Below are positions 1-8,664 of a stretch of 64,000 bases of DNA, piece by piece; position 1 is the first letter of the stretch, and each line of letters opens with the position of its first letter. The translations under genes were made by a program, and so were the position numbers. Under the pieces are notes generated by a model that worked only from the letters and a program-made list of their open reading frames with translations, was not told the DNA's origin and ran no database searches. The stretch lies in NCBI RefSeq assembly GCF_016862095.1, contig NZ_BOMH01000044.1, positions 1-64,000 on the forward strand, written 5' to 3'. The DNA is from Actinoplanes cyaneus (GTDB taxonomy: Bacteria > Actinomycetota > Actinomycetes > Mycobacteriales > Micromonosporaceae).

Positions 1-249
1 CCCCCCCCGTGTCGTGTGCACCCCTCCCGCCCGTCACGCGCATCGCCGCGCCCGTTCCGCGCCTTGCCACGCGCTCACCCCGCGCCCGCCACGCGCTCGG
101 CGGCGCGGCGCGCTCGGCGGGCCGACGCCTGCCCACGGGCTGACCCCGCGCCGAGGTGGGCCCACGCTCGCTGACGCGGCGGCCGGCCGTGCCCAGGCGG
201 GACCCGGGCCCCGGAATGGCCGGGCACGCTCGGCTCAGCATCGCCACCG
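1..249. other. GC-rich stretch without a convincing gene
   Basis: The window opens with a run of eight C and continues as very GC-rich, low-complexity DNA with scattered CGCGCTC-like words. Open frames exist on both strands but none resembles a known protein. None continues the AbiEi-like gene, whose frame closes at 250. I see no RNA gene, promoter or terminator that I could defend here. Confidence 0.4.
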
Positions 250-858
250 TCAGTCGGCGGGCCAGGCGGGCAGCTCTGAGGTTCCCCTGACGGCGCCCGC
301 CACCAGGGCCGCGATCTCCCGGCCGCGGATCAGGCGGGGACGGTGGGAGAGGGCGTCCGCCAGGCGCTCCGCGGTGGTGAGCCTCCGGATGCAGGCCGAG
401 GTGATCCAGCGCTGCGCCTCACGCGCGCCGGCCGAGGTGGAGGCCAGGTCCAGGACGGTGTCCTCGACCCGGGTCTGTGGTGGCCGCCGGCGGGGATCCC
501 GGCGGGCCGGGGCGTGCCGGGAACGGTGGATGACGATGGCGGGATGCGGGCGGACCCTGCGGTTCTCCGGGATCAACACGTGGACGGCGCCGGGGACGGG
601 CTCGGCCAGGCCGGTCTCCTCGGCCGCGGACCGATGACAGAGCATGGCGCCGCGGCCCGAGTAGAGGACCGCCGCCCAGCGCATCGCGGCCGGTGGCGGG
701 AGCCCGGCGAACGTCGCGTAGATCCCGGGCATCAGCCGCTGCCAGTGACCTGACCGGATGAGCTCGTGCAGGTCGGTGGGGGACATCCCGTTCTGAAGCG
801 CCTGCGGGCGGGTCACCACTCCGCGCTGGCGCCGGCTGATCGCGTCCAGTTCAGTCAT
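250..858 (-). CDS. AbiEi antitoxin-like protein, C-terminally short
   Basis: The N-terminus (MTELDAISRRQRGVVTRPQA) has the small winged-helix seen in AbiEi-type 'antitoxin' N-terminal domains, followed by the usual RLMPGIYATFAG and ETGLAEP segments. Proteins of this type in actinomycetes normally run on into a DUF559 / Vsr-like nuclease domain of about 100 residues. Here the reading frame stops right after RGTSELPAWPAD, at about 202 residues. The other two frames downstream show no recognisable continuation, so this is a truncation rather than a simple frameshift. The ATG at 858 is chosen because the upstream extension is not family-like; a GTG nine bases upstream is also possible. Function is unknown; a DNA-binding regulator or a decaying remnant are both possible. 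Confidence 0.6.
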   Translation of the reverse strand: MTELDAISRRQRGVVTRPQALQNGMSPTDLHELIRSGHWQRLMPGIYATFAGLPPPAAMRWAAVLYSGRGAMLCHRSAAEETGLAEPVPGAVHVLIPENRRVRPHPAIVIHRSRHAPARRDPRRRPPQTRVEDTVLDLASTSAGAREAQRWITSACIRRLTTAERLADALSHRPRLIRGREIAALVAGAVRGTSELPAWPAD

Positions 859-1455
859 GGCACGCACTGTGCCGTCCGCGGGGAGCCCGTGCGCCGAAGC
901 CTGTGGACAGACGAACAGTGTGGACAACTCCGGGACCGGAATCCGCGGGTCACGACACCATGGGCCACGCGGCGCCGTGACGGCCGTCCGCAAGAAGTGA
1001 GGGGATACCGGTGGGTTCGCGGCGGTCAGCCGCAAGAGTGAATGCGGGCGTGGTGCGGGACCCGATCGCGGAACGCAAGAAGAGAGCCGTGACTTGCGAA
1101 GAGCCGTGGCTCGAATGCTGGTGAGCCGGGCTCGGCGGGGGACTGCTCCCGAAGCCCCGCCGTGCCCGGCTCACCTGATGCGTCGCGGGCGCACATTTCC
1201 CGATGGCGTATCCCGCGACGGCTCCCCAGATCCACCTGCGGGCATGACGCTACGTGAGGCCCGCTGTCGGGCGGAAGTGCTGAACGTATGCTCTGGCCGT
1301 TCGTATGAGCTGATTTATCCGTAGCTTGTCAGCTTTTTCGGATATCTGTCACGCAGCGTGATCAGAGATCGCCATAACGTTCGGTGACCGGCAGGGGAGT
1401 GCAGGTGAAGCGCCGATCCGCCCGGCGTGCCGAGAGACCCGGCGTGCCGGCCGAC
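859..1455. other. 597-nt intergenic region
   Basis: It lies between the start of the AbiEi-like gene and the end of the GH3 gene, both read leftward. It holds one strong stem-loop (1121-1174) and a relatively AT-rich patch at about 1285-1385 with short inverted repeats (TATCCG...CGGATA, TCACG...CGTGA). Short open frames are present but none is recognisable. It could hold the AbiEi promoter or a small RNA; I cannot prove either. Confidence 0.35.
1121..1174. terminator. 20-bp stem-loop, possible terminator
   Basis: Arms 1121-1140 and 1155-1174 pair at 19 of 20 positions around a 14-nt loop. There is no T-run on either side. It lies about 280 nt past the GH3 stop, so it may end that transcript, or belong to an untranslated RNA. 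Confidence 0.4.
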
Positions 1456-2937
1456 TCAGGCGCGCGGCAGTCCCAGGGCGTCAGCGGCCACCCGAGCGCT
1501 GGCCAGGCTCGCGCCGTGGGTCACCAGGAACGCCCGCACCCCGTCCGGCCTCCAGGCCGACGGCCACCCCATCTCGACGACGACGGTCGGCCATGCCGCG
1601 GCCAGCTTCTCGGCGAGGGCCCGGCTCACGGCTGCCTGGTGGACCCGGCGCCCGACCAGCACGATCGGCCGTTCCGCCGCGCGTCCGATCAACTCGTCAG
1701 CGGTGACTTCCGCGGCGACGACGTCGATTTGCTCGATTCTGCCGAGGAACGGACGCAGACCCCACGGGATCTTGCCCTCCGCGATCGAGTGCCCGGTCAC
1801 GAGTTGCACCACCAGCGGATCACTCAGCGCCGCCGGGTCTCCCTCGACGGTGAGCGCCCGTCGCGCCGCGAGGATGCCGAGTTCGGCGGCGGGACGAGGG
1901 TCGCCGGGGGTGGTGGCGGGGCCGCGGGTGACGCGCTCGCGGGCCGCCCACCCCGCGAGCTCCGTGGTGCGCCTGGCCGCCTGCTCGAGACGTACGCGGG
2001 CAAGTCGTCCCTCGGTCACCGCGAGGGCGACCTCGTCAGCGACCGCGAGCACCAGCTCCTGATCCACCAGGGCGCCGATGCAGAGCAGGTCCGCGCCCGC
2101 GGCCAGGGCCGCCACCGCCGCCTGCGGGATGCCGCCGGCCGCGCCCGCCGCCCCGCGCATCTCCAGCGCGTCGGTGACGATCACGCCCTTGAAGCCGTAC
2201 TCCGACCGCAGGAGATCCTCGAGCGCGGCCCGGCTGAAGGTCGCCGGCCCGTCACCGGTCAGGGCCGGTACGCGGATGTGCGCGCTCATCACCGCCAGCG
2301 CTCCGGCGGAGACGGCCGCCGCGAACGGGGGCAGGTCGCGTTCCCGGAGCACCGCGAGCGGCTCGTCGATGGTGGGAAGTTCCAGGTGGGAGTCGGTGAC
2401 GGTGGCGCCGTGGCCGGGGAAGTGCTTGGCGCACGCGGCCACGCCGGCCGACTGGAGGCCCTCGATCGCGGCCGCGCTGTGCCGCGCCACCAGCGCCGGG
2501 TCCGCGCCGAACGAGCGGGTTCCGATGATCGGGTTCTCGGCGGCGGTGTTCACGTCGACGGTGGGCGCCAGGTCCACATTGACGCCGGCCGCGGCCAGGT
2601 CGCGGCCCATGGCGGCGTACACCTGGCGGGTGAGCTCGACGTCGTCGACCGCTCCGAGGGCGGCATTGCCGGGGTACGGGCTGCCGGCGCGATGACCCAG
2701 CCGGGTGACGTCGCCGCCCTCCTCGTCGATGGCGACGAGCACGTCCGACCGCACGGATCGCAGCCGGGCGGTGAGCTGCGCCAGTGACTCGGTGGAGGCG
2801 ACGTTCGTTCCGAACAGGGTGAAGCCGGCCAGCCCGTCGGCGAGCAGGTCCAGCGCCCAGTCCGGCGCGGACGGTCCGGGGAAGGCGGCGAGCAGGGTGC
2901 GCAGGGCGAGCCGGCGGAGTCCGGGGTCGACGGTCAT
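1456..2937 (-). CDS. Glycoside hydrolase family 3 (beta-N-acetylhexosaminidase-like)
   Basis: A 493-residue GH3 enzyme, probably releasing terminal beta-GlcNAc from cell-wall or chitin fragments. The TIM-barrel domain holds the family's KHFPGHG motif (K171-H172) with the loop that carries the acid/base His in NagZ-type enzymes. The nucleophile Asp is in VTDALEM (D256). A second alpha/beta domain follows from about residue 330, longer than compact NagZ. No signal peptide is visible, so it is probably cytosolic. Start at ATG 2937, preceded by GGAAGG at good spacing; the open frame upstream of it is not family-like. It is transcribed divergently from the ROK regulator at 3110, which suggests sugar-responsive control from the shared 170-nt gap. 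Exact substrate is inferred from family. Confidence 0.85.
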   Translation of the reverse strand: MTVDPGLRRLALRTLLAAFPGPSAPDWALDLLADGLAGFTLFGTNVASTESLAQLTARLRSVRSDVLVAIDEEGGDVTRLGHRAGSPYPGNAALGAVDDVELTRQVYAAMGRDLAAAGVNVDLAPTVDVNTAAENPIIGTRSFGADPALVARHSAAAIEGLQSAGVAACAKHFPGHGATVTDSHLELPTIDEPLAVLRERDLPPFAAAVSAGALAVMSAHIRVPALTGDGPATFSRAALEDLLRSEYGFKGVIVTDALEMRGAAGAAGGIPQAAVAALAAGADLLCIGALVDQELVLAVADEVALAVTEGRLARVRLEQAARRTTELAGWAARERVTRGPATTPGDPRPAAELGILAARRALTVEGDPAALSDPLVVQLVTGHSIAEGKIPWGLRPFLGRIEQIDVVAAEVTADELIGRAAERPIVLVGRRVHQAAVSRALAEKLAAAWPTVVVEMGWPSAWRPDGVRAFLVTHGASLASARVAADALGLPRA

Positions 2938-3109
2938 GGTGTCCTTCCGGTGACGTTGCTCTGGCCACCGGAGGCCGCGAGCTGCCATGATCGCTCGGAG
3001 TCGATAGCCACCGTACGGACGGGCACGATTGCCGACCGTTACGCTGCGGCTGCACTCCGAGCGCCCGCCACTGTAACAGGAAACAATCTTTATCATTAGG
3101 GGTACGACC
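2938..3109. promoter_or_regulatory. Divergent GH3/ROK promoter region
   Basis: This 172-nt gap drives both genes. Close to the ROK start is an unusually AT-rich stretch (about 3074-3100, with AGGAAACAATCTTTATCATT) that could hold a promoter or a ROK-type operator. The palindrome is weak. AGGGG a few bases before ATG 3110 is the likely ribosome binding site. Confidence 0.4.
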
Positions 3110-4288
3110 ATGGCCGCCACCCGCCTTCCGGGCACCCCCCGGTTGCTGCGCGCCCTCAACGACCGCGCGGCGCTCGATCTGCTCCTCTCCCGAGGGCCGC
3201 TGACCCGGGCCCAGCTCGGCGAGATGACCGGTCTCAGCAAGGTCACCGCCTCGCAGCTGGTCGAGCGGCTGGAGGAGCGCGGCCTGGTCCGGCGGGTCGG
3301 CGAGCAGGCCGGTGGCCGCGGGCCCAACGCGCAGCTCTACGCGGTCACCCCGACCAGCGCGCACGTGATCGGCGTCGACGTCGGGCCGGACTCGGTGATC
3401 GCCGCCTGCGCCGACATCACCGGCGCCGTGATCGGCCGCTCCGAGCTGAGCACCAAGGACACCGACGACCCGGTCGGGGTCGTGCACCAGGCGGTGGTCC
3501 AGGCCGCGAGCGACGCCGGGACCGACATCACCTCGGTACGCCGGGTCGTGCTCGGCACCCCCGGCCTGGTCGACCCGCAGTCCGGCGAGATCTCCTTCGC
3601 CTGGGACCTGCCGCGCTGGCACCGGGGCCTGCTGGCCGACCTGCGGCGTGACCTGAGCACCCCGGTCGTCTTCGGCAACGACGTGAACCTCGCCGCCGTG
3701 GCCGAGTCGAGCAGCGGCGCGGCCACCGGCGTGTCCGACTTCGCGCTGGTCTGGATCGGTCGTGGCGTCGGTCTGGCCAGCGTCATCGCCGGCCGGTTGC
3801 ACCAGGGCGCGACCGGCGCCGCGGGCGAGATCGGCTACCTGCCGGTCGGCGGCGCGGAGGTGCCGCACAACGCGTCGAAGCGCGGCGTGAAGGGCGCGTT
3901 CCAGACCCTGGCCGCGGCCGAGGCGGTCAAGGCGATCGGCAAGCAGCACGGGTTCAAGGGCGCCGAGGCCGCGGACGTGGTCAGCGCCGCGGTCGCCGCC
4001 GGGGAGTCCGGCGAGCCGGTGCTCGACGAGCTGGCCCGCCGCCTGGCGCTCGGTGTCGCAGCGACCTGTCTGGTGCTGGATCCGCCGCTGGTGGTGCTGG
4101 CCGGTGAGGTGGGCCGGGCCGGCGGGCCGGCGCTGGCCGACCGGGTGGAGCGCGAGGTGGCAGCGATAACGCTGGTCTCGCCGAAGGTCGTGGTGACCGG
4201 GGTGGCCTCCGATCCGGTGCTGCACGGCGCCCTGCACACCGCGCTGGACGCCGTCCGCGACGAGGTCTTCGGCTCCACCACCGGCTGA
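3110..4288 (+). CDS. ROK-family transcriptional regulator
   Basis: 392 residues. Residues about 15-75 form a winged helix (LTRAQLGEMTGLSKVTASQL), followed by an ASKHA sugar-kinase-like ROK domain beginning at VIGVDVG. The zinc-binding Cys signature typical of ROK repressors and kinases (CxCGxxGCxE) is missing; the equivalent stretch reads EVPHNASKRGVKG. This is therefore a regulator, probably without kinase activity, and it may sense ligand in a zinc-independent way. It sits divergent to the GH3 hydrolase and probably controls it in response to a GlcNAc- or glucose-like sugar (inference). A perfect palindrome of repeat family A begins 12 nt after its stop. Confidence 0.87.
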   Translation: MAATRLPGTPRLLRALNDRAALDLLLSRGPLTRAQLGEMTGLSKVTASQLVERLEERGLVRRVGEQAGGRGPNAQLYAVTPTSAHVIGVDVGPDSVIAACADITGAVIGRSELSTKDTDDPVGVVHQAVVQAASDAGTDITSVRRVVLGTPGLVDPQSGEISFAWDLPRWHRGLLADLRRDLSTPVVFGNDVNLAAVAESSSGAATGVSDFALVWIGRGVGLASVIAGRLHQGATGAAGEIGYLPVGGAEVPHNASKRGVKGAFQTLAAAEAVKAIGKQHGFKGAEAADVVSAAVAAGESGEPVLDELARRLALGVAATCLVLDPPLVVLAGEVGRAGGPALADRVEREVAAITLVSPKVVVTGVASDPVLHGALHTALDAVRDEVFGSTTG

Positions 4289-4299
4289 CGCCCGCGGCT

Positions 4300-4356
4300 C
4301 CGGCTGGTTCCCACGGTGGTTGTCCGAGACGGACAACCACCGTGGGAACCAGCCGG
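4300..4356. repeat. Palindromic element A, copy 1
   Basis: A perfect 27-bp inverted repeat (arms 4300-4326 and 4330-4356) around the 3-nt loop AGA. It belongs to a family of six in this window with outer sequence CCGGCTGGTTCYCA. This copy differs from the others in both arms at matched positions (CCCACGG/CCGTGGG). It lies just after the ROK stop and could fold in the RNA as a terminator-like hairpin, but there is no T-run. Confidence 0.9.
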
Positions 4357-4474
4357 AAGAGGGACCGCGGCGCTGCCGGGACCACCGGCCCGGTCACGAA
4401 CTGCACGAACGGCGACCCGGGAACCGGCCGGACACCGGCACGCCGCCGAATCGGCGGCTCGTGCACATGGTTGG

Positions 4475-5299
4475 ATGGACGGCGTGCCGGAAGCTGCCGT
4501 AACCGTTCCGCCCGACGAGGACACCGTCATCGCGTTCGACCGCGTCACCGTGGTCCGCAGCGGAAATCACCTGATCAACAGTCTGTCCTGGCAGGTCGAG
4601 CTGGACGAGCGATGGGTGGTGCTGGGGCCGAACGGCGCCGGCAAGACCACCCTGCTCAACATCGCGTCCGGCCGTCTGCACCCGACCCGCGGCGAGGCGT
4701 GGGTGCTGGGTGATCGGCTGGGCCGGGTCGACGTCAACGAGCTGCGCACCCGGGTCGGGATCACCACCGGCCGGCTCGCCGACCGGATCCCGCCGGAAGA
4801 GAAGGTGCTCGACGTCGTGGTCACCGCCGCCTGGTCGGTCGTCGGCCGCTGGCGGGAGGAGTATGACCCGCAGGACGTCGAGCGTGCCAAGCAGCTGCTC
4901 ACCCAGCTGGGCATGAGCGCGTTCGCGGACCGTGAGTTCGGCACCCTCTCCGAGGGCGAGCGCAAGCGCACCCAGATCGCCCGCGCGCTGATGACCGACC
5001 CCGAGCTGATGCTGCTCGACGAGCCGACCGCCGGCCTCGACCTGGGCGGCCGGGAAACGCTGATCGGGCACCTGACCGAGCTGGCGCTGGACCCGGACGC
5101 CCCGGCCATGGTGCTGGTCACGCACCACGTCGAGGAGATCCCGCCGGGCTTCACCCACGCGCTGCTGCTGCGCGAGGGCAGCGTCGTCGCGGCCGGCCTG
5201 CTCGGCGAGGTGATGACCGCGGAGAACCTGACGAAGACGTTCGGCCTGCCGCTGGTCGTCGACCGGTTCGGCGATCGGTACACCGCGCGGGCAGCCTGA
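4475..5299 (+). CDS. ABC transporter-type ATPase (YlmA/ModF-like, no permease)
   Basis: A single nucleotide-binding domain of about 274 residues. Walker A GPNGAGKTT (51-59), signature LSEGE (158-162), Walker B LMLLDEP with D182/E183, and the switch His in VTHH are all intact. There is no membrane segment and no permease nearby. Its overall look (VTHHVEEIPPGFTHALLLREG) resembles stand-alone YlmA-type ATPases, whose role is not settled. The start is ambiguous: ATG 4475 or GTG 4484, neither with a strong Shine-Dalgarno. Ribokinase starts one base after its stop, so the two are surely co-transcribed. Confidence 0.82.
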   Translation: MDGVPEAAVTVPPDEDTVIAFDRVTVVRSGNHLINSLSWQVELDERWVVLGPNGAGKTTLLNIASGRLHPTRGEAWVLGDRLGRVDVNELRTRVGITTGRLADRIPPEEKVLDVVVTAAWSVVGRWREEYDPQDVERAKQLLTQLGMSAFADREFGTLSEGERKRTQIARALMTDPELMLLDEPTAGLDLGGRETLIGHLTELALDPDAPAMVLVTHHVEEIPPGFTHALLLREGSVVAAGLLGEVMTAENLTKTFGLPLVVDRFGDRYTARAA

Positions 5300-5300
5300 G

Positions 5301-6191
5301 ATGACCAAGCGGGTCGCGGTCGTCGGCAGCGCCAACATGGACCTGGTCGGGCTCGCCGAGCACCTGCCCCGGCCGGGTGAGACCGTGCTCGGCGACGACT
5401 TCGTGATGACGCCGGGCGGCAAGGGCGCGAACCAGGCGATCGCGGCCGCCCGGGCCGGCGGGACGACCACGTTCCTGGGGGCGATCGGGTCGGACTCGTT
5501 CGGGGTCACGCTGGGCTCGCGCCTCGCGGCGACCGGGGTGGACACGACCCATGTGCGGACCAGCTACGGCTCGTCCGGCGTCGCGGTGATCATGGTGGAC
5601 CGCGCGGGGGAGAACTCGATCCTGGTCAGCCCGGGCGCCAACCGGACGTTCCTGGGCCTGACCGACGACGAGCGCGCCTGCGTGGCCGAGGCCGACGTGC
5701 TGCTCTGCCAGCAGGAGATCCCGCTGGCCACCGTCGCCGAGGCGCTCGCCGCCGGCCGTGCCGCCGGGACCCGCACGATCCTGAACGCGGCGCCCGCCCG
5801 TGAGCTGCCGCCCGGCCTGCTCGACCAGGTCGACCTGCTGGTCGTGAACGAGACCGAGGCGCGGGCGATCACCGGTGGCTCGGCGCCCGACCTGGCACCG
5901 CTTCTCGCGCTGGTGCCACGGGTGGTGCTGACGCTCAGCGGCAACGGCTCGCGATATGCCGACCGGGACGGGCAGGACGTGCACGTGCCGGCGTTCCGGG
6001 TCGAGGTGGCCGACACCACGGCCGCGGGCGACGCGTTCTGCGGCGCGCTCGCCGTGGCCTGGGCCGAGGGCCGTCCGATGGTCGATGCCGTGCGCTGGGC
6101 GAACGCGGCCGGCGCGGCCTCGGTCCGCAAGATCGGCGCCAGCAATGCCCTGCCGGAGCGCGCCGAGATCGAGGCGATCTTCGCGGGCTGA
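5301..6191 (+). CDS. rbsK: Ribokinase (PfkB family)
   Basis: 296 residues, the normal size for a PfkB sugar kinase. It has the N-terminal GSANMDLV start, the substrate motif GGKGANQA and the C-terminal ATP/catalytic motif DTTAAGDAF, whose Asp is the catalytic base. It should phosphorylate ribose to ribose-5-phosphate in the cytosol. The ATG lies one base past the ABC ATPase stop, so translation is likely coupled. There is no ribose transporter next to it, so a role in nucleoside salvage rather than uptake is possible. Substrate assignment rests on family resemblance only. Confidence 0.85.
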   Translation: MTKRVAVVGSANMDLVGLAEHLPRPGETVLGDDFVMTPGGKGANQAIAAARAGGTTTFLGAIGSDSFGVTLGSRLAATGVDTTHVRTSYGSSGVAVIMVDRAGENSILVSPGANRTFLGLTDDERACVAEADVLLCQQEIPLATVAEALAAGRAAGTRTILNAAPARELPPGLLDQVDLLVVNETEARAITGGSAPDLAPLLALVPRVVLTLSGNGSRYADRDGQDVHVPAFRVEVADTTAAGDAFCGALAVAWAEGRPMVDAVRWANAAGAASVRKIGASNALPERAEIEAIFAG

Positions 6192-6258
6192 GCCCCGGTC
6201 TGCCGGGCCGGGCGGGTCGAGGGTCTGCCGGGCCTGGTGGAGGGGCAGCCGAGTCGGC

Positions 6259-7164
6259 TCAGGTCTGCCGGGCGGTGCTCAGGAACCGGGTGACCTCGGC
6301 CCGCAGCACCTCTGCCAGCTGGGACAACCCCGTCGTGCCGGCCGCGCCGCCGTCGACCGCGACCGCGATCCCGTCGATCAGGTGGTTGATCTCGCGGAAG
6401 CTGGCGCTCACGGCCTCCAGGACGCCGACCGCGTCCGCCGCCGCGTGCTGGACCGTGTTGACCTGGCCCATGATCTCCTCGCTGGATGAGCTGGTCTCGT
6501 TCGCGAGCTCCTTCACCTCGTTCGCGACCACGGCGAAGCCGCGCCCCGCCTCGCCGGCCCGGGCCGCCTCGATCGTCGCGTTCAGCGCCAGCAGGCGGGT
6601 CTGCGAGGCCACCTGGTTGATCAGGTCGACCGCGTGCCGGATCTCCTCGGACGCGCTGCGCAGCGAGGTGACAGTGCCCATGCCGCGCTCGGCGTCGGTG
6701 ACCGCGCCGCGGGCGAACCGGGCCAGGTCGTTCGCGGACGCGCCCATCTGGGTCGCTGCGGTCGCCACCTGCTCGGAGACGGTCAGCACCGCCGACTCCA
6801 GCTCGTCGGCGAGCTGCAACCGGGCCCGGTCGGCGGCCGCGATCCGGTCGGCGTTGCGGGACATCGCGGTCACCGACGCGTTGATCTGCTCGGCCGAGAG
6901 CTTGAACGTGCCCTGCAGCCCGGTCGTCAAGAACCGGCGGTGGAAGCGTCCCTCGGCGGCCGCGGCGGAGGCGGCGCCGGCCTCCCTGGCGAACGCGTCG
7001 ATCCGGTCCAGCAGCCCGTTCACCGCGCTGCGGGCGGTCAGCGCGGTCTCCGAGTCACCGATCGGTCCCAGTCGCGCCTCGAAGTCGCCGGCGGTCATCC
7101 GGTGGCAGGTGTCGGCGATGGCGGCCAGGGCGGACTCGTCCCGCGCCGGCTCCACCTTCCTCAT
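6259..7164 (-). CDS. Soluble methyl-accepting chemotaxis protein
   Basis: 301 residues with no membrane segment. The C-terminal half is a canonical MCP signalling hairpin ([19 protein letters not shown], then [15 protein letters not shown]), which would contact CheA/CheW. The N-terminal half is helical and has no recognised sensor domain. Its ATG overlaps the stop of the upstream PAS gene by 4 bp (ATGA), so the two are translationally coupled and together make up an Aer-like sensor split into two chains. The presence of chemotaxis genes fits a motile actinomycete. No other che genes are in the window, so its partner kinase is elsewhere. Confidence 0.88.
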   Translation of the reverse strand: MRKVEPARDESALAAIADTCHRMTAGDFEARLGPIGDSETALTARSAVNGLLDRIDAFAREAGAASAAAAEGRFHRRFLTTGLQGTFKLSAEQINASVTAMSRNADRIAAADRARLQLADELESAVLTVSEQVATAATQMGASANDLARFARGAVTDAERGMGTVTSLRSASEEIRHAVDLINQVASQTRLLALNATIEAARAGEAGRGFAVVANEVKELANETSSSSEEIMGQVNTVQHAAADAVGVLEAVSASFREINHLIDGIAVAVDGGAAGTTGLSQLAEVLRAEVTRFLSTARQT

Positions 7165-7703
7165 CGGCGCGAGTCGTTCGTCAGCGACCAGACCAGCTCG
7201 TCGTAGTCCATGCCGCGTTCGGCCAGGGTGTCCCGCAGCGCCTGGTGACCGGCGGCCACCGCGTCCGGGGTGTGGCTCTGCCGGGCCTCGGCGGCGCGGA
7301 TGCTCGCGTAGAGGTCGCTCACCGCGGCGATCGCGGCGGGCGTGGGGCGGCGGCGGTTCGAGTGATAGCCGACGACTCGACCGGCGGCGTCGTACGAGGG
7401 CGTCACGTGGGCGAGGACCCAGTAGTGCGCTCCGTCGGCGGCGAGATTCAGGACGTACGCGAAGATCTCCTTCTGCTCCTCGAGGGTGTCCCAGAGCAGC
7501 TTGAACACGGCGCGGGGCATGTCCGGATGCCGGATGACACTGTGCGGCTGCCCGACCGCCTCCCGCTCCGGGATCGCGGAGATCCGCAGGAACACGTCGT
7601 TCGCGTAGGTGATCACGCCACGCGGATCGGTCTTCGTCACGATCATCTCGTGATCGCCGAAGGTCCGTTCGATCCCGGTCGGCCGTGTCCGCGTCGCTCT
7701 CAT
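7161..7703 (-). CDS. PAS-domain sensor, Aer-like
   Basis: 180 residues. Residues about 15-120 form a PAS domain of the Aer type ([19 protein letters not shown], then [13 protein letters not shown] and [20 protein letters not shown]), a fold that often binds FAD or heme. The C-terminal 60 residues are helical. The gene overlaps the MCP gene by 4 bp, so sensor and signaller are separate proteins from one transcript. In E. coli Aer these are one polypeptide with a membrane anchor; here neither part has one. The likely role is cytosolic redox or metabolic sensing for chemotaxis (inference). Confidence 0.85.
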   Translation of the reverse strand: MRATRTRPTGIERTFGDHEMIVTKTDPRGVITYANDVFLRISAIPEREAVGQPHSVIRHPDMPRAVFKLLWDTLEEQKEIFAYVLNLAADGAHYWVLAHVTPSYDAAGRVVGYHSNRRRPTPAAIAAVSDLYASIRAAEARQSHTPDAVAAGHQALRDTLAERGMDYDELVWSLTNDSRR

Positions 7704-7746
7704 GATGTCTCGATGGTGCCGGTTCCGCTCCGGCTTGTGAGAGGAA

Positions 7747-8100
7747 TCAGCGAGAAATCCGCAAGCCCCAGGCGATCAGCGGAATCTGCAACGGCAGCCG
7801 CCCGAGAGCGATCGCGCGTTTCGCCGGGGACGCGTGCCGCCAATCCCACGCCATCTTCACGTTGGCCGGGAAGACCGCCGCGAACAGGGCCGCGGCGGCC
7901 AGGCCGCCGGCCTTTCTGGTCCGGGGATGCGCGATGCTCGCGGCCACCGCCAATTCGCAGAGCCCGCTGAGGTACGTCCATTGCCGAGCCGTCCCCGGCA
8001 ACCCGCCCGGGACGATCGCGTCGAACGGTTTCGGTGCCACGAAATGCAGCACCCCCGTCGTGGCGAGCAGCGCCGCCAGCCCCGCCGCATCCTTTTCCAT
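7747..8100 (-). CDS. DoxX-like small membrane protein
   Basis: About 117 residues with four hydrophobic segments and the pattern GVLHFVAPKPFDAIVP ... LSGLCELAVAASI ... FPANVKMAWDW seen in small DoxX-family proteins (some annotated as DoxX-like / thiosulfate:quinone oxidoreductase relatives). ATG 8100 is preferred because GGGGGAAG lies 8-9 nt upstream. A start at 8130 would add ten residues and overlap the upstream stop by 4 bp. The gene follows a DUF6232 membrane protein in the same direction. Function is unknown. Confidence 0.7.
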   Translation of the reverse strand: MEKDAAGLAALLATTGVLHFVAPKPFDAIVPGGLPGTARQWTYLSGLCELAVAASIAHPRTRKAGGLAAAALFAAVFPANVKMAWDWRHASPAKRAIALGRLPLQIPLIAWGLRISR

Positions 8101-8126
8101 CGGCGTATCTTCCCCCGGCGCGTCCC

Positions 8127-8588
8127 TCATCGGCGCATCGCGGGTTCCATCGCTCGTTGCAGGGCGCGGTAGATCCGGCCGAAGCGCTGCGCGTTCGTCG
8201 TGCGCAGCAGCAGCACGTCGCCGCCACGGACCCGGCCCCAGATCTCGATCGTGCGGCTGCCGGCGTCGTAGGAACGGTCCACCCGCTCCAGCAGCAGATC
8301 GGCGACCGGCACCACGGCCAGCCCGACCAGCACGCCACCGATCACCATGGCGATCGTGTGCGTGACCGTCATGTGCGTCAGCAGCGCGATGCCGATCGCC
8401 AGCGCGCCGATCACCAGCGGCATCAGGATGGCCACGCCCAGCGCGCCGCGCTTGACGATCACCGACCAGGAGCGGCTGCCCCTGGTGTGCCACACCTGGA
8501 GCAGCTCGGGCAGGCGGAACTCACGCCCGTTCATGCGGATGCCGGACGAGGTGATCAGCACGTCCGGATCCCGGTAGTACGTGGTCAT
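8127..8588 (-). CDS. DUF6232-like membrane protein
   Basis: 153 residues. The N-terminus (MTTYYRDPDVLITSSGIRMN) and the C-terminal WGRVRGGDVLLLRTTNAQRFG match the look of DUF6232 proteins. Two hydrophobic helices (about residues 48-70 and 75-100) make a hairpin in the membrane with a cytosolic C-terminus. The start is supported by GGGAGGAG directly upstream of ATG 8588. It is divergent from the enoyl-CoA hydratase at 8665. Its role is unknown. Confidence 0.65.
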   Translation of the reverse strand: MTTYYRDPDVLITSSGIRMNGREFRLPELLQVWHTRGSRSWSVIVKRGALGVAILMPLVIGALAIGIALLTHMTVTHTIAMVIGGVLVGLAVVPVADLLLERVDRSYDAGSRTIEIWGRVRGGDVLLLRTTNAQRFGRIYRALQRAMEPAMRR

Positions 8589-8664
8589 CTCTCCTCCCAG
8601 GGGACCCAATCTAACCGTTACCCGTCGTAGGCTGGCGGCCAAACGGCTACCAGCGGAGGTCGGC

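Noticed and set aside
1094-1324. 76-codon plus-strand frame in the 1-kb gap
   Set aside because: It runs straight through the strong stem-loop and has no family resemblance or ribosome binding site.
6259-7703. PAS and MCP as one frameshifted gene
   Set aside because: ATGA overlap, normal chain ends and no loss of conserved residues at the junction favour two coupled genes.
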